A stretch of 64,000 bases of DNA from Jeotgalibacillus haloalkalitolerans (GCF_034427455.1 NZ_JAXQNN010000007.1:1-64000); one strand, 5' to 3'; positions 49,938-59,623 are shown, numbered from the stretch's first letter. A program made the numbers and translations. The notes: generated by a model from the letters alone, not told the origin.

Positions 49938-50300
49938 ATGAAAAAGATTAAGATTTTTGATCCGGCAATGTGCTGCTCAACAGGGGTTTGCGGAACGAGC
50001 TTTGATCCGGAATTACCGAGAGTGGCTTCTGTTGTCAGTTTCCTGAAGCAGAAAAATTATCCGATTGAACGTTTTAACCTGACTAGTGAGCCTCAGCGAT
50101 TTGTAGAAAATAAAACGGTTCAGGAGGCTTTGGCGAAAAACCCTGAGGGACTTCCGTTCACACTGGTAGATGGTGTGATCGTGCAGCAGGGGACTTATTT
50201 ATCAAATCAGGCTTTTGCTGAAGTAACAGGAATTTCTGAAGATCAGTTTCCTGCATCAGGGGAAGCACCAAAGCCGAAAATCAGATTAACAATTGAGTGA
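49938..50300 (+). CDS. arsD: ArsD arsenic metallochaperone
   Basis: Delivers As(III)/Sb(III) to ArsA. 120 aa. IFDPAMCCSTGVCGTSFDPEL has the essential Cys12-Cys13-Cys18 set. The second Cys pairs found at the C-terminus of some ArsD proteins are absent; three Cys are sufficient for ArsA activation. Ends 11 nt before the arsA start. Confidence 0.95.
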   Translation: MKKIKIFDPAMCCSTGVCGTSFDPELPRVASVVSFLKQKNYPIERFNLTSEPQRFVENKTVQEALAKNPEGLPFTLVDGVIVQQGTYLSNQAFAEVTGISEDQFPASGEAPKPKIRLTIE

Positions 50301-50311
50301 GGAGTGGAATC

Positions 50312-52066
50312 ATGCAGGACTTTTTGATTGATGAGATTCCTTTGACTCCTTTTGTGTTTTTGACGGGAAAAGGGGGAGTCGGTAAGACATCCACAGCCTC
50401 CTTGCTGGCGATTACCCTTGCTGACCAGGGAAAAAAGATTTTGCTTGTGTCTACGGATCCCGCGAGTAATCTGCAGGATGTTTTTGGAACGGATCTGACA
50501 GAAGTACCGAAAGAAATACCCGATGTGCCGAATCTGCATGTAGCCAATTTCGATCCTGAACAGGCTGCTGCTTTATATAAGGAAAAGATGGTCGGCCCAT
50601 ACCGTGGCGTGCTGCCGGACACAGTTGTTCAGTCTATGGAAGAACAGCTTTCGGGCGCATGTACCGTTGAAATTGCAGCTTTTGATCAATTCACAGGGCT
50701 GCTTTCATCGAATGAGCTGAGAAGCATGTATGATCATATTTTATTTGATACTGCACCGACTGGTCATACGCTCAGGCTGTTGAGTCTGCCGAATGCCTGG
50801 AATGTGTATTTGGATGAAAATACAAGTGGTACATCCTGCCTGGGACCGCTTGCTGGTCTTGCAGAAAAGAAAACTCAATATGAATATGCCACAGAGATGT
50901 TACAGGATGAAACCGTAACGACCCTGGTTCTGGTTGCACGACCGGAGGCGTCAACGCTGACTGAGGCTGCAAGAGCGTACCATGAGCTGAAGGAAACCGG
51001 AATGAAGCATACGCTGCTTGTGATCAACGGCTATTTACAGTCAGATGATCAGGGGGATTCATACCGGCAGTCATTTATAACAAGGCAGCAGCTCGCTTTG
51101 GAAAATATGCCTGAAGCATTAAAGGAGCCACAAAGTTATATCCTGCCTTATGTGACTACGAGTCTTGCAAGTGTTGCTGATATCAGAAGCTGGATGACTG
51201 CCGCAGTGGAAAATGAGCCTGTTGATAGAGAGCCTTTTCAGGGTGACAGACTTGAAAAACTGGTGAAGGAGCTTGAGGATACAGGTCCTGGTCTTGTGAT
51301 GACGATGGGCAAGGGCGGCGTTGGCAAGACCACGGTCGCTTCCATGATCGCCACAAGTCTTACTGCCCGTGGACATCGTGTGATTTTGACGACAACTGAC
51401 CCTGCTGCACATGTGGATCAGGTGGTTGGAGAGTCGGATCAGCCGTTACTATCAGTAGAACGGATTGATCCGAAAAAAGAGACTGAGCGGTACCGGTGCA
51501 CTGTCTTTGAGCGGGCCGGTGAGATTTCACCTGAAGAAAGGTCTCTTCTTGAGGAGGATCTTAATTCCCCGTGTACAGAGGAGATTGCTGTATTTCGAGC
51601 GTTTGCAGACACGGTCGCAAGGGCCGGTGAGGCGTATGTTGTAATTGACACAGCCCCAACCGGTCACACGCTTCTTTTGCTGGATGCAACAGAAGCGTAT
51701 CACCGTGAAATGGAGCGTTCTACGGGAGAGGTTCCGGAGGCTGTACGATTACTTCTGCCGAAGCTGAGAGACCCTGCCTTTACGCATGTATTGATTACCA
51801 CACTTCCTGAGGCAACCCCTGTTTTTGAGGCGTCACGTCTTCAGGACGATTTAATCAGGGCAGGAATCAAACCGCAGGGCTGGGTGGTCAATCAGTCACT
51901 GGCTGTAACGGATACGCGTGACGCTATTCTTGGAAGAAAAGCAGAGAGTGAGCTGAGGTGGATTCAGGAAGTAAAGAGGCTGAGCGATGACAAAGCTGTA
52001 TATATTCCCTGGATGGAAAAGCAATTATCAGGTTATCAAACATTACTGGAAGCAATGAAAGGATGA
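50312..52066 (+). CDS. arsA: ArsA arsenite-activated ATPase (pseudo-dimer)
   Basis: 584-aa ATPase with two homologous halves joined by a linker. Walker A GKGGVGKTST near residue 17 and GKGGVGKTTV near 332; DTAPTGHT signature in both halves (about 145 and 447). The three metal-binding Cys known from E. coli ArsA are matched by SGACTVE, TSCLGPL and NSPCTEE. ArsA normally docks on the ArsB permease; none is in this cluster. The stop overlaps the next ATG (ATGA). ATG at 50312 has GAGGAG upstream. Confidence 0.95.
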   Translation: MQDFLIDEIPLTPFVFLTGKGGVGKTSTASLLAITLADQGKKILLVSTDPASNLQDVFGTDLTEVPKEIPDVPNLHVANFDPEQAAALYKEKMVGPYRGVLPDTVVQSMEEQLSGACTVEIAAFDQFTGLLSSNELRSMYDHILFDTAPTGHTLRLLSLPNAWNVYLDENTSGTSCLGPLAGLAEKKTQYEYATEMLQDETVTTLVLVARPEASTLTEAARAYHELKETGMKHTLLVINGYLQSDDQGDSYRQSFITRQQLALENMPEALKEPQSYILPYVTTSLASVADIRSWMTAAVENEPVDREPFQGDRLEKLVKELEDTGPGLVMTMGKGGVGKTTVASMIATSLTARGHRVILTTTDPAAHVDQVVGESDQPLLSVERIDPKKETERYRCTVFERAGEISPEERSLLEEDLNSPCTEEIAVFRAFADTVARAGEAYVVIDTAPTGHTLLLLDATEAYHREMERSTGEVPEAVRLLLPKLRDPAFTHVLITTLPEATPVFEASRLQDDLIRAGIKPQGWVVNQSLAVTDTRDAILGRKAESELRWIQEVKRLSDDKAVYIPWMEKQLSGYQTLLEAMKG

Positions 52067-52071
52067 GGGAA

Positions 52072-52350
52072 ATGAATATTACACCAGGTGCTGTATCATT
52101 TTTGAAAAGTGTTGTAGATGAAAAAGGAGCAGAGGGAATCCGTTTCTATAAGGCAGGAGAAGGCTGCTGCGGGCCAAGCTTTGGGCTTGGACTGGACCCT
52201 GCACAGGAAAACGATCAAATTCATCAGTTTGATGGATTGAAGCTTGCGGTGGATGGTCAGCTTGAAGGTTCAATTGATGCGATCACACTCGATGTGGAAG
52301 AAACACCGGAGGGACCTCAGATTGTGATGCTTGGCGGCAATGCCTGCTAA
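52072..52350 (+). CDS. HesB/IscA-like protein of the arsenic cluster
   Basis: 92 aa with an IscA/HesB-like fold: MNITPGAVSFLKSVVDEKGAEGIRFY, then GEGCCGPSFGLGLD with the Cys-Cys pair and C-terminal GGNAC. The Cys pattern is related to but not identical with Fe-S carrier A-type proteins. Such small proteins often lie in Firmicute ars operons; role unclear. ATG at 52063 (overlapping arsA) is the alternative start. Confidence 0.82.
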   Translation: MNITPGAVSFLKSVVDEKGAEGIRFYKAGEGCCGPSFGLGLDPAQENDQIHQFDGLKLAVDGQLEGSIDAITLDVEETPEGPQIVMLGGNAC

Positions 52351-52445
52351 GGTCAGATGACAAGCTGTGCAGGAGGATAAACGTGTATGTTGTCTTCCTG
52401 CTATTTTTCTGTTTACTAACTTTAGAACGCGGAGGGAAATGAATC

Positions 52446-54104
52446 ATGAAAAAGCTGATGATTATTGGATCGGTAGCTGCCGGTACATCTGTAGGAGCGA
52501 AAGCGAGAAGAAACAGTGAGGATATTCAAATTACGATTTACGACAGAGACACAGATATCTCCTATTCAGGGTGCGGTATTCCTTATTATGTAGGAGGAGA
52601 GGTGGCTGATCTGGATGATCTGACACCTAGAAATGCAGCGTGGTTTAAAAAACGTTATAACATCGATATCCACACGCAGCATGAAGTGGAAAGCATTAAT
52701 CATCAGGAAAAAACAGCTGTTATCCGGAATCTGATTACGAATGAAACGTTTATGGATTCGTACGATACGCTTGTTCTGGCAACCGGTGCAACAAGTTTTG
52801 TTCCGCCTATTTCGGGTGTAGAGGCGGAAAATGTGTTCAGCGTCCGCAATATCCGCAATGCGGGTGAGATCAGGAATTATGTGGATACGCACCTGCCAAA
52901 AACTGCGACAATTGTTGGGGGTGGGTTTATCGGACTTGAAATGGCTGAACAGCTGACACAAAGAGGGATTGAAGTGACGCTCGTTGAACGTCTCCCGCAG
53001 ATCATGCCGCCGCTTGATCAGGATATGGCTGCGCGGGTAGCGGAGCATTTAGAGGAAAAGAATGTGAGTGTGATGACTGGGGAAACAGTTAAATCCTTAC
53101 AGGGGGGCAAGCGAATCACTTCTGTTCTGCTTGAAAGCGGACAGGCTGTTGAGACCGACCTTGTCATCCTTTCTGTCGGCATTCGTCCTAACACCGAACT
53201 CGCTAAGGAGATCGGAGTAGAAATTGGCAGCACAGGTGCAATTAAAGTAAACAGAAAGATGCAGACAAATGTACCGAATGTGTATGCGGTTGGAGATGTG
53301 GCGGAGAGTTTTTCTCTGATCACAGGAAAGCCGATTTACAGACCGCTCGGATCAACAGCCAACAAAACAGGAAGAATTGCCGGTCAGGTCATCACTGGAG
53401 AAGACACAGAGCACCGTGGTATTTTGGGAACCGGAATCTTTAAAGTATTCGACCTGGCAGTGGCACAGACCGGTCTGACAGAAAAAGACGCGGTTGAGGA
53501 AGGTTACACAATTGAAGTGCTTCATAATATTAAACCTGACCGTCCTGAATATCTGGGTGGCAAGGAAATGGTGATTAAGGCAGTAGCGGATCGCAGAACA
53601 GGAAAGCTGCTTGGTGCCCAGATTGTCGGACCACAGGGTGTTGATAAACGAATAGATGTATTTGTCACAGCCATTTCATTTGGTGCAAAGGCTGAGGACC
53701 TGTTCCATCTCGACCTGGCCTATGCCCCACCGTTTGCCACAACGAAGGATCCAGTCATGTATACAGGTATGGCCCTGCATAACGCATTTAATGAAAAGGC
53801 CCCGCTGATCACGCCGCAGCAGCTGATCAGGGAGACAGAGAGCGGAGAAGCGTTCCAGATCATTGATACAAGATCAAAAGCCCAGTTTGAAAAAGCGCAT
53901 GTAAAAGGCGCGATTCATATTCCGCTTGGCGATTTAAGAAACAGAGCTTCAGAATTGAACCGCGACCTGAAGACAGTTGTGTATTGTAATAAGGGTGTGA
54001 CAGGGAATGCTGCACAGAATATCCTGATCAATCATGGATTTAAACAGGTATATAACCTGTCCGGCGGAAATAAAAACTATCAGCATGTGGTGAAAAATTT
54101 TTAA
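52446..54104 (+). CDS. CoA-disulfide reductase-like flavoprotein with C-terminal rhodanese domain
   Basis: 552 aa. N-terminal pyridine nucleotide-disulfide oxidoreductase: GSVAAGTSVGAKARRN FAD site, active Cys in ISYSGCGIPYY (near 43), NAD site VGGGFIGLEMAEQL near 157, VYAVGDVAES near 278. C-terminal rhodanese domain (about 460-552) with active loop VYCNKGVTGN (Cys near 520). Same domain order as NAD(P)H CoA-polysulfide reductases (CoADR-RHD). In an ars operon it might supply reduced thiols or handle thio-arsenicals; that is inference. Ends with a good terminator. Confidence 0.9.
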   Translation: MKKLMIIGSVAAGTSVGAKARRNSEDIQITIYDRDTDISYSGCGIPYYVGGEVADLDDLTPRNAAWFKKRYNIDIHTQHEVESINHQEKTAVIRNLITNETFMDSYDTLVLATGATSFVPPISGVEAENVFSVRNIRNAGEIRNYVDTHLPKTATIVGGGFIGLEMAEQLTQRGIEVTLVERLPQIMPPLDQDMAARVAEHLEEKNVSVMTGETVKSLQGGKRITSVLLESGQAVETDLVILSVGIRPNTELAKEIGVEIGSTGAIKVNRKMQTNVPNVYAVGDVAESFSLITGKPIYRPLGSTANKTGRIAGQVITGEDTEHRGILGTGIFKVFDLAVAQTGLTEKDAVEEGYTIEVLHNIKPDRPEYLGGKEMVIKAVADRRTGKLLGAQIVGPQGVDKRIDVFVTAISFGAKAEDLFHLDLAYAPPFATTKDPVMYTGMALHNAFNEKAPLITPQQLIRETESGEAFQIIDTRSKAQFEKAHVKGAIHIPLGDLRNRASELNRDLKTVVYCNKGVTGNAAQNILINHGFKQVYNLSGGNKNYQHVVKNF

Positions 54105-54110
54105 AACTTG

Positions 54111-54139
54111 AAAAAGCCGTCTTTTATGACGGCTTTTTC
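54111..54139 (+). terminator. Terminator of the arsenic cluster
   Basis: AAAAGCCGTC and GACGGCTTTT arms with T-run. Confidence 0.9.
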
Positions 54140-54288
54140 GAATGAGCTGATTTGTTCATTTACCTGATTTTATTAAAAATTTATTCAACAATTTGCAAAA
54201 ATACAATCCAATGATACATAATAGTAAAAAATAACCGATATAACTAGTACAAAAGTTTTGCCATTACTCTCTGTGTGAGGTGAGGACT

Positions 54289-54654
54289 TTGCGGTACAAT
54301 CGGAAGGAAGGCTTCAGGTTCGCATTTAAAAAGCCATTAGAGGCAGCATTTAAGATTTATGAGCTGCATGGTCGTGAGGTGAATTCCCACCCGGGGAAAG
54401 CGCTGATGCATGATTTGAGTCCGAGCGGGACAAAGATGAGCTCACAGCTCAATCTGCCAGTGAGTCATCAGGATGAGCCTGTTAAGATCCACTTGCAATT
54501 TATGCTGAATGAGGTTGTATATGAAATGAAGGCTGAGCTTGTGTGGAAGCGGGCAGGTGGAAATGAGTTTTATTATGGCGTTCATTTTTATGCTTCAGAT
54601 GATGTGAGAGAAGAAATTGTAAAGCAGCTAAAACTATTCGTGAAGACAGTATAA
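54289..54654 (+). CDS. PilZ domain protein
   Basis: 121-aa single PilZ domain, a c-di-GMP receptor candidate. RYNRKEGFRFAFKKP at the N-terminus fits the RxxxR region and DLSPSGTKM near 43 matches the D/N-x-S-x-x-G motif. TTG at 54289 has GAGGTGAGG upstream. Downstream target unknown. Own terminator. Confidence 0.82.
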   Translation: MRYNRKEGFRFAFKKPLEAAFKIYELHGREVNSHPGKALMHDLSPSGTKMSSQLNLPVSHQDEPVKIHLQFMLNEVVYEMKAELVWKRAGGNEFYYGVHFYASDDVREEIVKQLKLFVKTV

Positions 54655-54655
54655 A

Positions 54656-54687
54656 AGAGCGGTCTGCAAGTCGACCGCTCTTTTTTT
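54656..54687. terminator. Bidirectional terminator between the PilZ and EamA genes
   Basis: AGAGCGGTC and GACCGCTCT arms followed by seven T residues on the plus side. Confidence 0.88.
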
Positions 54688-55582
54688 ATGCCGTGGCTTT
54701 TTCCGTATTTACCTTCGTAGCCTTTGCTTTCCGATTCGCATAATAAATGCCCGCAAAAATAATTACCATTCCGCCAATCAGTGAAGGCGTGATGGGCTCA
54801 TCCAGCAGAACGCTGCCCCAGACCATTGCAGACACCGGTGCGAGATAGGTAACCGTCGTTGCAAACTCAGGAGATTTCTGCCTGATCATATAATAGAAAA
54901 GCAGATAGGCAACCCCTGAGCCGAAGCACCCAAGTCCGATTGCCGACAGCCAGAATGATGTGTTGTATGTAAAGCTCATCACACTGTATCCGTTTATTGT
55001 CATCATCACTAGTCCAACAATCGCGCCTGTGATCAGTGAGGTGGCAGAAAGCAGAACCACGCCGGTTACGGGGGTGAACCGTCTGACATAGTGTGAACCG
55101 AATCCGTAGCACATTGCCCCGAGCATCATTGTCCCCACTCCGATGAATTCCGAACCGAAAATCCCTCCAATTTTAAAGTCAATCAGGACCAGTACCCCTG
55201 TGAAACCGATCAGAATACCGATCCACTGCTGGAGTTTCAGACGCTGTTTAAATAGAAAGAATCCAATCAGTCCTGCAAAAACAGGTGTGGTGGCATTCAG
55301 TACAGATGCTGTATTAGAGGCGATTCTCGTTTCGCTGAGTGCGATCAGTGCCCATGGAAGTGCGGCATTCATCACGCCGATCACAATCAGGTGTTTCCAC
55401 GGGATCGGGCGCTCGATTTTTCGCCATTGTGCAATCAGTATCGGCAGCAGAATCAGCGCGCCGGCAGCACATCTGATAAAAACCGTCCCCCAGACGCCTG
55501 CTGATTCTGCAAGGATTTTAATAAATACAAACGAAAGGCCCCAGATCAGGCTGAGACCTCCGAGTGCTGCGTATGCTCTCAT
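54686..55582 (-). CDS. EamA/DMT-family transporter
   Basis: 298 aa, ten predicted membrane segments in two EamA repeats (about 5-135 and 150-285). Features such as WGLSFVFIKILAESAG and SVAPVSAMVWGSVLLDEPITPSLIGG are typical. Probably exports metabolites or amino acids; substrate unknown. It is 12 nt downstream of yjbQ on the same strand. Confidence 0.88.
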   Translation of the reverse strand: MRAYAALGGLSLIWGLSFVFIKILAESAGVWGTVFIRCAAGALILLPILIAQWRKIERPIPWKHLIVIGVMNAALPWALIALSETRIASNTASVLNATTPVFAGLIGFFLFKQRLKLQQWIGILIGFTGVLVLIDFKIGGIFGSEFIGVGTMMLGAMCYGFGSHYVRRFTPVTGVVLLSATSLITGAIVGLVMMTINGYSVMSFTYNTSFWLSAIGLGCFGSGVAYLLFYYMIRQKSPEFATTVTYLAPVSAMVWGSVLLDEPITPSLIGGMVIIFAGIYYANRKAKATKVNTEKATA

Positions 55583-55594
55583 GATGTTCTCCTT

Positions 55595-55996
55595 TTAGCT
55601 TGAAATCAGTGTGACGGTATACTGGCGCGTGCGCGGCCCGTCAAATTCACAGAAATAAATGCCCTGCCATGTGCCAAGTACGAGTTCTCCGTCTTGAACA
55701 GGGATCGTCTGCGCATGGCCGACAGTGCTCACTTTCATATGGGATGCAGTATTGCCTTCCATATGACGGTCTTTTGGATGATCCCACGGAAATACTTCAT
55801 CCAGACGTCGTAAAAAGTCAGTTTTTACATCGGGATCCGCATTTTCATTTACGGTAATGCCAGCAGTTGTGTGCTTTGAAGAAACGACTGCAATTCCGCT
55901 ATTAAACGACTGACTGCTGATCCACTTCTGGACTTCTTCTGTAATCTCAATCATCTCATCACGGCTATGCGTTTTGACTGAAAATGTGTTAAACAT
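55595..55996 (-). CDS. YjbQ/UPF0047 family protein
   Basis: 133 aa. [19 protein letters not shown] and the histidine cluster [22 protein letters not shown] are the family signatures; reported weak thiamin-phosphate synthase activity in related proteins. The ATG at 55996 has GAAGGAGATGATCGT upstream; the open frame extends 33 nt further. Confidence 0.9.
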   Translation of the reverse strand: MFNTFSVKTHSRDEMIEITEEVQKWISSQSFNSGIAVVSSKHTTAGITVNENADPDVKTDFLRRLDEVFPWDHPKDRHMEGNTASHMKVSTVGHAQTIPVQDGELVLGTWQGIYFCEFDGPRTRQYTVTLISS

Positions 55997-56133
55997 ACGA
56001 TCATCTCCTTCAGTGATAGTGTACCGCACGAAAGAGAAGTTTTCTAATCACAAACATTTTATGGCAAAAAGACCTGTCTTTGAAAATGAAAGCGGTTAAA
56101 TTTATCGAAATATTGATAAATTCAGAAATCTTA

Positions 56134-56162
56134 TTGCGGAACCTCACATCTCTATGTATGAT
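56134..56162 (+). promoter_or_regulatory. ilvD promoter
   Basis: TTGCGG (56134-56139) and TATGAT (56157-56162), spacer 17 nt. I saw no T-box leader between it and ilvD. Confidence 0.55.
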
Positions 56163-56226
56163 GGTCTTTATATAAAGGTTTCGCTGTAATGATGTAAAGC
56201 GGAAAAATCATCAGGAGGGTTACACA

Positions 56227-57924
56227 ATGGATTCGACAAAAAAAGATCTGAGAATCAGAAGTAAAGTTATCAGTGAAGGAGTTAACAGAGTTCCAAACCG
56301 CTCAATGCTGCGAGCTGTCGGTTTTACAGATGAAGACTTTAAAAAACCGATGATTGGTGTAGCAAGTACCTGGAGTGAAGTGACGCCGTGTAACGTACAT
56401 ATTGACAAGCTTGCACAGCGTGCGAAAAGTGGTGCAAAAGCTGGTGGAGGCGCACCGATGATTTTCAACACAATTACAGTATCAGACGGCATTGCAATGG
56501 GACATGAAGGGATGTTCTATTCACTGCCAAGCCGTGAAGTGATCGCGGATTCAATTGAAACCGTAACAAATGCAGAACGTCTTGATGGCGTTGTCGCAAT
56601 CGGAGGCTGTGATAAAACGACGCCTGCCTGTGTGATGGCGATTGCGCGTATGAATATCCCGTCCGTTTACATCTACGGTGGTACAATCCAGCCGGGTAAA
56701 CTGGATGGAAAAGATATCGATATCGTTTCTTCATTTGAAGCAGTCGGTCAGTATCAGGAAGGGCTGATTGATGAAGAGCAGCTGTATAAAGTGGAATGCA
56801 GTGCCTGTCCGGGGGCTGGTGCGTGCGGTGGTATGTACACAGCAAACACAATGGCATCAGCAGTTGAAGCGCTTGGCATGAGTATTCCTGGATCTTCTTC
56901 AACGCCTGCAATCAACGATTATAAAGAGCAGGAATGTGAGCAGGCAGGGGAGCTGGTTGTAAAGCTTCTTGAACAGGACATCTACCCGCGTGACATCATG
57001 ACAAAAGAAGCGTTTGAAAATGCGATTACAGTTGTAATGGCGCTTGGCGGATCAACGAATGCATTCCTTCACCTGCTGGCAATGGCCCACGCAGCTGAAG
57101 TGGATCTGACAATGGATGATTTTGAGCGTGTACGCCAGAACGTTCCGCATATTGCTGACCTGAAGCCGAGCGGAAAGTATGTGATGCAGGATCTTTACGA
57201 GGCAGGCGGAGTGCCGGCAGTCATGAAGCTTCTACTAGAAGAAGGACTGCTTCACGGCGACTGCATCACAGTCACTGGTAAAACGATTGCAGAAAACCTT
57301 GCAGAAGTGCCGTCACTGAAGGAAGGACAACAGGTCATCAAGCCAATCAGCGAGCCGCTTAAGAAAACCGGACCGCTTGTTGTATTAAAAGGAAACCTTG
57401 CGCCTGAAGGTTCTGTTGCAAAAATGAGCGGACAGAAAATCAGCCGCTTTGAAGGACCGGCTAAAGTATTTGACAGCGAGGATGAGTGTGCAAAAGCCAT
57501 CGAGGATAATCAGATTAAAGAAGGCGATGTCGTGGTCATCCGTAACGTCGGACCTAAAGGCGGACCGGGTATGCCTGAAATGCTTTCAATTACGGCAATG
57601 ATCGTCGGACGCGGGCTGAACGGTAAAGTAGCCCTCATGACAGACGGACGCTTCTCAGGCGGCTCACACGGCTTCGTAATCGGTCATATCGCCCCTGAAG
57701 CAGCAGTCGGCGGGCCGATCGGACTCCTGCAAAACGGAGATATCGTCGCAATCGACAGCGACACACAGGAAATCAACCTGCAGATCTCAGAGGAAGAATT
57801 CGAAAAGCGTGCCCGCGAATGGGTCAAGCCTGAACCTAAGTTCAAACGCGGGATCCTGGCGAAATATGCGAACTCGGTATCTTCTTCATCTAAAGGTGCT
57901 GTAACAGATTTATTTGAAGAGTAA
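56227..57924 (+). CDS. ilvD: Dihydroxyacid dehydratase
   Basis: Fe-S dehydratase for the third step of valine/isoleucine synthesis. 565 aa. Cluster Cys in [13 protein letters not shown] (near 118-126) and [20 protein letters not shown] (near 190-200); [14 protein letters not shown] and [17 protein letters not shown] are also typical. AGGAGGG before the ATG. Monocistronic here, away from the rest of the ilv genes. Confidence 0.97.
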   Translation: MDSTKKDLRIRSKVISEGVNRVPNRSMLRAVGFTDEDFKKPMIGVASTWSEVTPCNVHIDKLAQRAKSGAKAGGGAPMIFNTITVSDGIAMGHEGMFYSLPSREVIADSIETVTNAERLDGVVAIGGCDKTTPACVMAIARMNIPSVYIYGGTIQPGKLDGKDIDIVSSFEAVGQYQEGLIDEEQLYKVECSACPGAGACGGMYTANTMASAVEALGMSIPGSSSTPAINDYKEQECEQAGELVVKLLEQDIYPRDIMTKEAFENAITVVMALGGSTNAFLHLLAMAHAAEVDLTMDDFERVRQNVPHIADLKPSGKYVMQDLYEAGGVPAVMKLLLEEGLLHGDCITVTGKTIAENLAEVPSLKEGQQVIKPISEPLKKTGPLVVLKGNLAPEGSVAKMSGQKISRFEGPAKVFDSEDECAKAIEDNQIKEGDVVVIRNVGPKGGPGMPEMLSITAMIVGRGLNGKVALMTDGRFSGGSHGFVIGHIAPEAAVGGPIGLLQNGDIVAIDSDTQEINLQISEEEFEKRAREWVKPEPKFKRGILAKYANSVSSSSKGAVTDLFEE

Positions 57925-57931
57925 GAGCCAG

Positions 57932-57963
57932 ACCGTCCGGATATAGTCCGGACGGTTTTTTTT
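57932..57963 (+). terminator. Terminator of ilvD
   Basis: ACCGTCCGGA - TATAG - TCCGGACGGT, then eight T residues. Confidence 0.93.
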
Positions 57964-58013
57964 CCTGGCTTATGAGAAATCCGGAGATAAGGGAGCAGGT
58001 CTTTTGGTACTTT

Positions 58014-58127
58014 TCTAAGAAGGTTAGCGTTTTTTCTAAGAACCACACTGGTTTTTCACCGAACACCGTCACCTATTCTAAGAACATCCTCCTCTGTTCT
58101 AAGAACCAGTCACATTTTTCTCTGAAC
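58014..58127. repeat. 21-bp periodic TCTAAGAAC repeat array (downstream of ilvD)
   Basis: Cores TCTAAGAAG, TCTAAGAAC, TCACCGAAC, TCTAAGAAC, TCTAAGAAC and TCTCTGAAC start at 58014, 58035, 58056, 58077, 58098 and 58119, i.e. exactly 21 nt apart six times. The reverse complement (GTTCTTAGA, GTTCGGTGA) resembles the cores at 12431. In one minus frame this gives heptads like FLEKxxx, with one stop codon. Sits between ilvD and the DsbA-like gene. Confidence 0.82.
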
Positions 58128-58211
58128 ACCCGCCCCTACAGGCAGATTTTTCGATAAACGAAAATAAACATTGTAAGATAATACTATGAACATTTCAGGA
58201 GGGATTCACCG

Positions 58212-58913
58212 ATGAAAATAGAAGTCTGGTCAGATTACGTTTGCCCATTTTGCTATATCGGCAAAAGAAAGCTTGAGAACGCACTAAACACATTTGAACA
58301 TAAAGATCAGGTAGAAGTCGTCTACCGCAGCTTCCAGCTTGATCCTGACGCACCGAAAAACGCAACTGAAGATACCATCTCAGCGCTTGCGAAAAAGTAC
58401 GGCATGTCCTATGATCAGGCAGTGGAAATGACAAACAACGTTGTGGCACAGGCAAAAGAAGTCGGGCTTGATTACGACTTTTCAAAAATGAAGCGTACGA
58501 ACACGCAGGATGCACACAGACTCACTCATTTTGCTGCTGAACATGGTAAAGATCAGCAAATAACTGAAAAGCTGTTAAGTGCCTATTTCCTTGAATCCAA
58601 GCATATCGGTGATCATGACCAACTCGTTGCGATCGCTGAAGAAGTGGGGCTTGATACTGAGAAAGCTCGTGAAGTACTCACGTCAGATCAGTATACAGAA
58701 GAAATGACTGCAGACATTCAGAAGGCTGCACAAATCGGCGTTTCAGGCGTACCGTTTTTCGTACTTGAAAACAAATACGCGATCTCGGGTGCTCAGCCTG
58801 ATGAAGTATTTACGCAGGCACTTGAAAAAGTGTGGGCAGAAACTAACCAGTCGCCACTCGTCAACGTAGGCGGGCAGGGCAATGCCTGCACGGATGATTC
58901 ATGTGATATTTAA
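58212..58913 (+). CDS. DsbA-family oxidoreductase (FrnE-like)
   Basis: 233-aa thioredoxin-fold protein with an inserted helical domain. CPFC redox motif in SDYVCPFCYIGKRKLE (near residues 12-15); the cis-Pro loop is GVSGVPFFVLENKYAISGAQP near 176-190. No signal peptide, so cytoplasmic. The C-terminus ends in CTDDSCDI, an extra Cys pair as in FrnE. AGGAGGG before the ATG. Confidence 0.92.
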   Translation: MKIEVWSDYVCPFCYIGKRKLENALNTFEHKDQVEVVYRSFQLDPDAPKNATEDTISALAKKYGMSYDQAVEMTNNVVAQAKEVGLDYDFSKMKRTNTQDAHRLTHFAAEHGKDQQITEKLLSAYFLESKHIGDHDQLVAIAEEVGLDTEKAREVLTSDQYTEEMTADIQKAAQIGVSGVPFFVLENKYAISGAQPDEVFTQALEKVWAETNQSPLVNVGGQGNACTDDSCDI

Positions 58914-58917
58914 TTAA

Positions 58918-58958
58918 AAACCGTTAATTGAAAGTGAAACTTCAATTAACAGTTTTTT
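58918..58958 (+). terminator. Terminator of the DsbA-like gene
   Basis: CGTTAATTGAA and TTCAATTAAC(A)G arms, T6 tail. Confidence 0.82.
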
Positions 58959-58998
58959 AAATGGCTTTGTTAAATTTTAATGTTGTTTTTACTATGAT

Positions 58999-59031
58999 TA
59001 AAGGACTTCCATACATTTGGAAGTCCTTTTT
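58999..59031. terminator. Second hairpin terminator, probably for the HIT gene on the minus strand or bidirectional
   Basis: AAAGGACTTCC and GGAAGTCCTTT with T-run on the plus side; it lies 42 nt past the HIT stop codon. Confidence 0.75.
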
Positions 59032-59072
59032 GTTGATATTAATGAACTCTTTAACTTGCATATGTCCTTATT

Positions 59073-59501
59073 TTAAAGTAACTTTTCAATCAAATTATTT
59101 AATTTATTTTTTGTTTCTAAAAATTTGGCTTTTTCTTTGTCATTATCTATTTGTTCCTCATAATAAAAAGGTTGATCTTCAAACCTCGGTATAACGTGCA
59201 TATGATAATGACCCAAATCATTAAATTTACCACCGTTTTGACAAATTGTGATACCATCAGGATTAAATAATTTCTTCAATGCTTTTGAAATTGTTATTGA
59301 CGATTTCATAATAGCATTTGCAGTTTCAGAATCTAATTCTTCAACATCTAAAAAATGCTTTTTGGGAAGGATTAGAGTATGTCCTTCGTTAAAAGGTTCA
59401 ATATCCAAGAGACAACAAACATAATCATTTTCATAAACAATATTTACTGGTTCAAGTTGGTTAGTTAGTCTACACCCTAAGCATTCTGAGTTTACAGTCA
59501 T
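59073..59501 (-). CDS. HIT-family nucleotide hydrolase/transferase
   Basis: 142 aa. The histidine triad GHYHMHVIP (HxHxH) lies near residues 97-103. An N-terminal CxxC (SECLGCRL) may bind zinc together with later His. Substrate would be a nucleoside 5'-phosphoramidate or dinucleotide; not determined. AT-richer than neighbours, possibly acquired. Confidence 0.9.
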   Translation of the reverse strand: MTVNSECLGCRLTNQLEPVNIVYENDYVCCLLDIEPFNEGHTLILPKKHFLDVEELDSETANAIMKSSITISKALKKLFNPDGITICQNGGKFNDLGHYHMHVIPRFEDQPFYYEEQIDNDKEKAKFLETKNKLNNLIEKLL

Positions 59502-59623
59502 ATATTTGAAATCCTCCCAATCATTTTTTGTATGAACTTTTTTGTTTCTTAAGAAACTATTCTACCTTATTCGTTAGATAAGAAATATGATTATTCCGTG
59601 AACTTAGAAGACCTAAGCTTATC

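Noticed and set aside
56030-56226. T-box leader before ilvD
   Set aside because: The leader is only about 60 nt after the promoter and contains no T-box sequence.
57890-58072. Minus-strand heptad-repeat frame in the TCTAAGAAC array as a gene
   Set aside because: No ribosome-binding site, a stop codon inside the repeat region further upstream, and the frame runs antisense into ilvD.
58961-59194. 77-codon plus-strand frame after the dsbA-like gene
   Set aside because: It runs across a terminator hairpin and into the 3' end of the HIT gene antisense; no translation signals.
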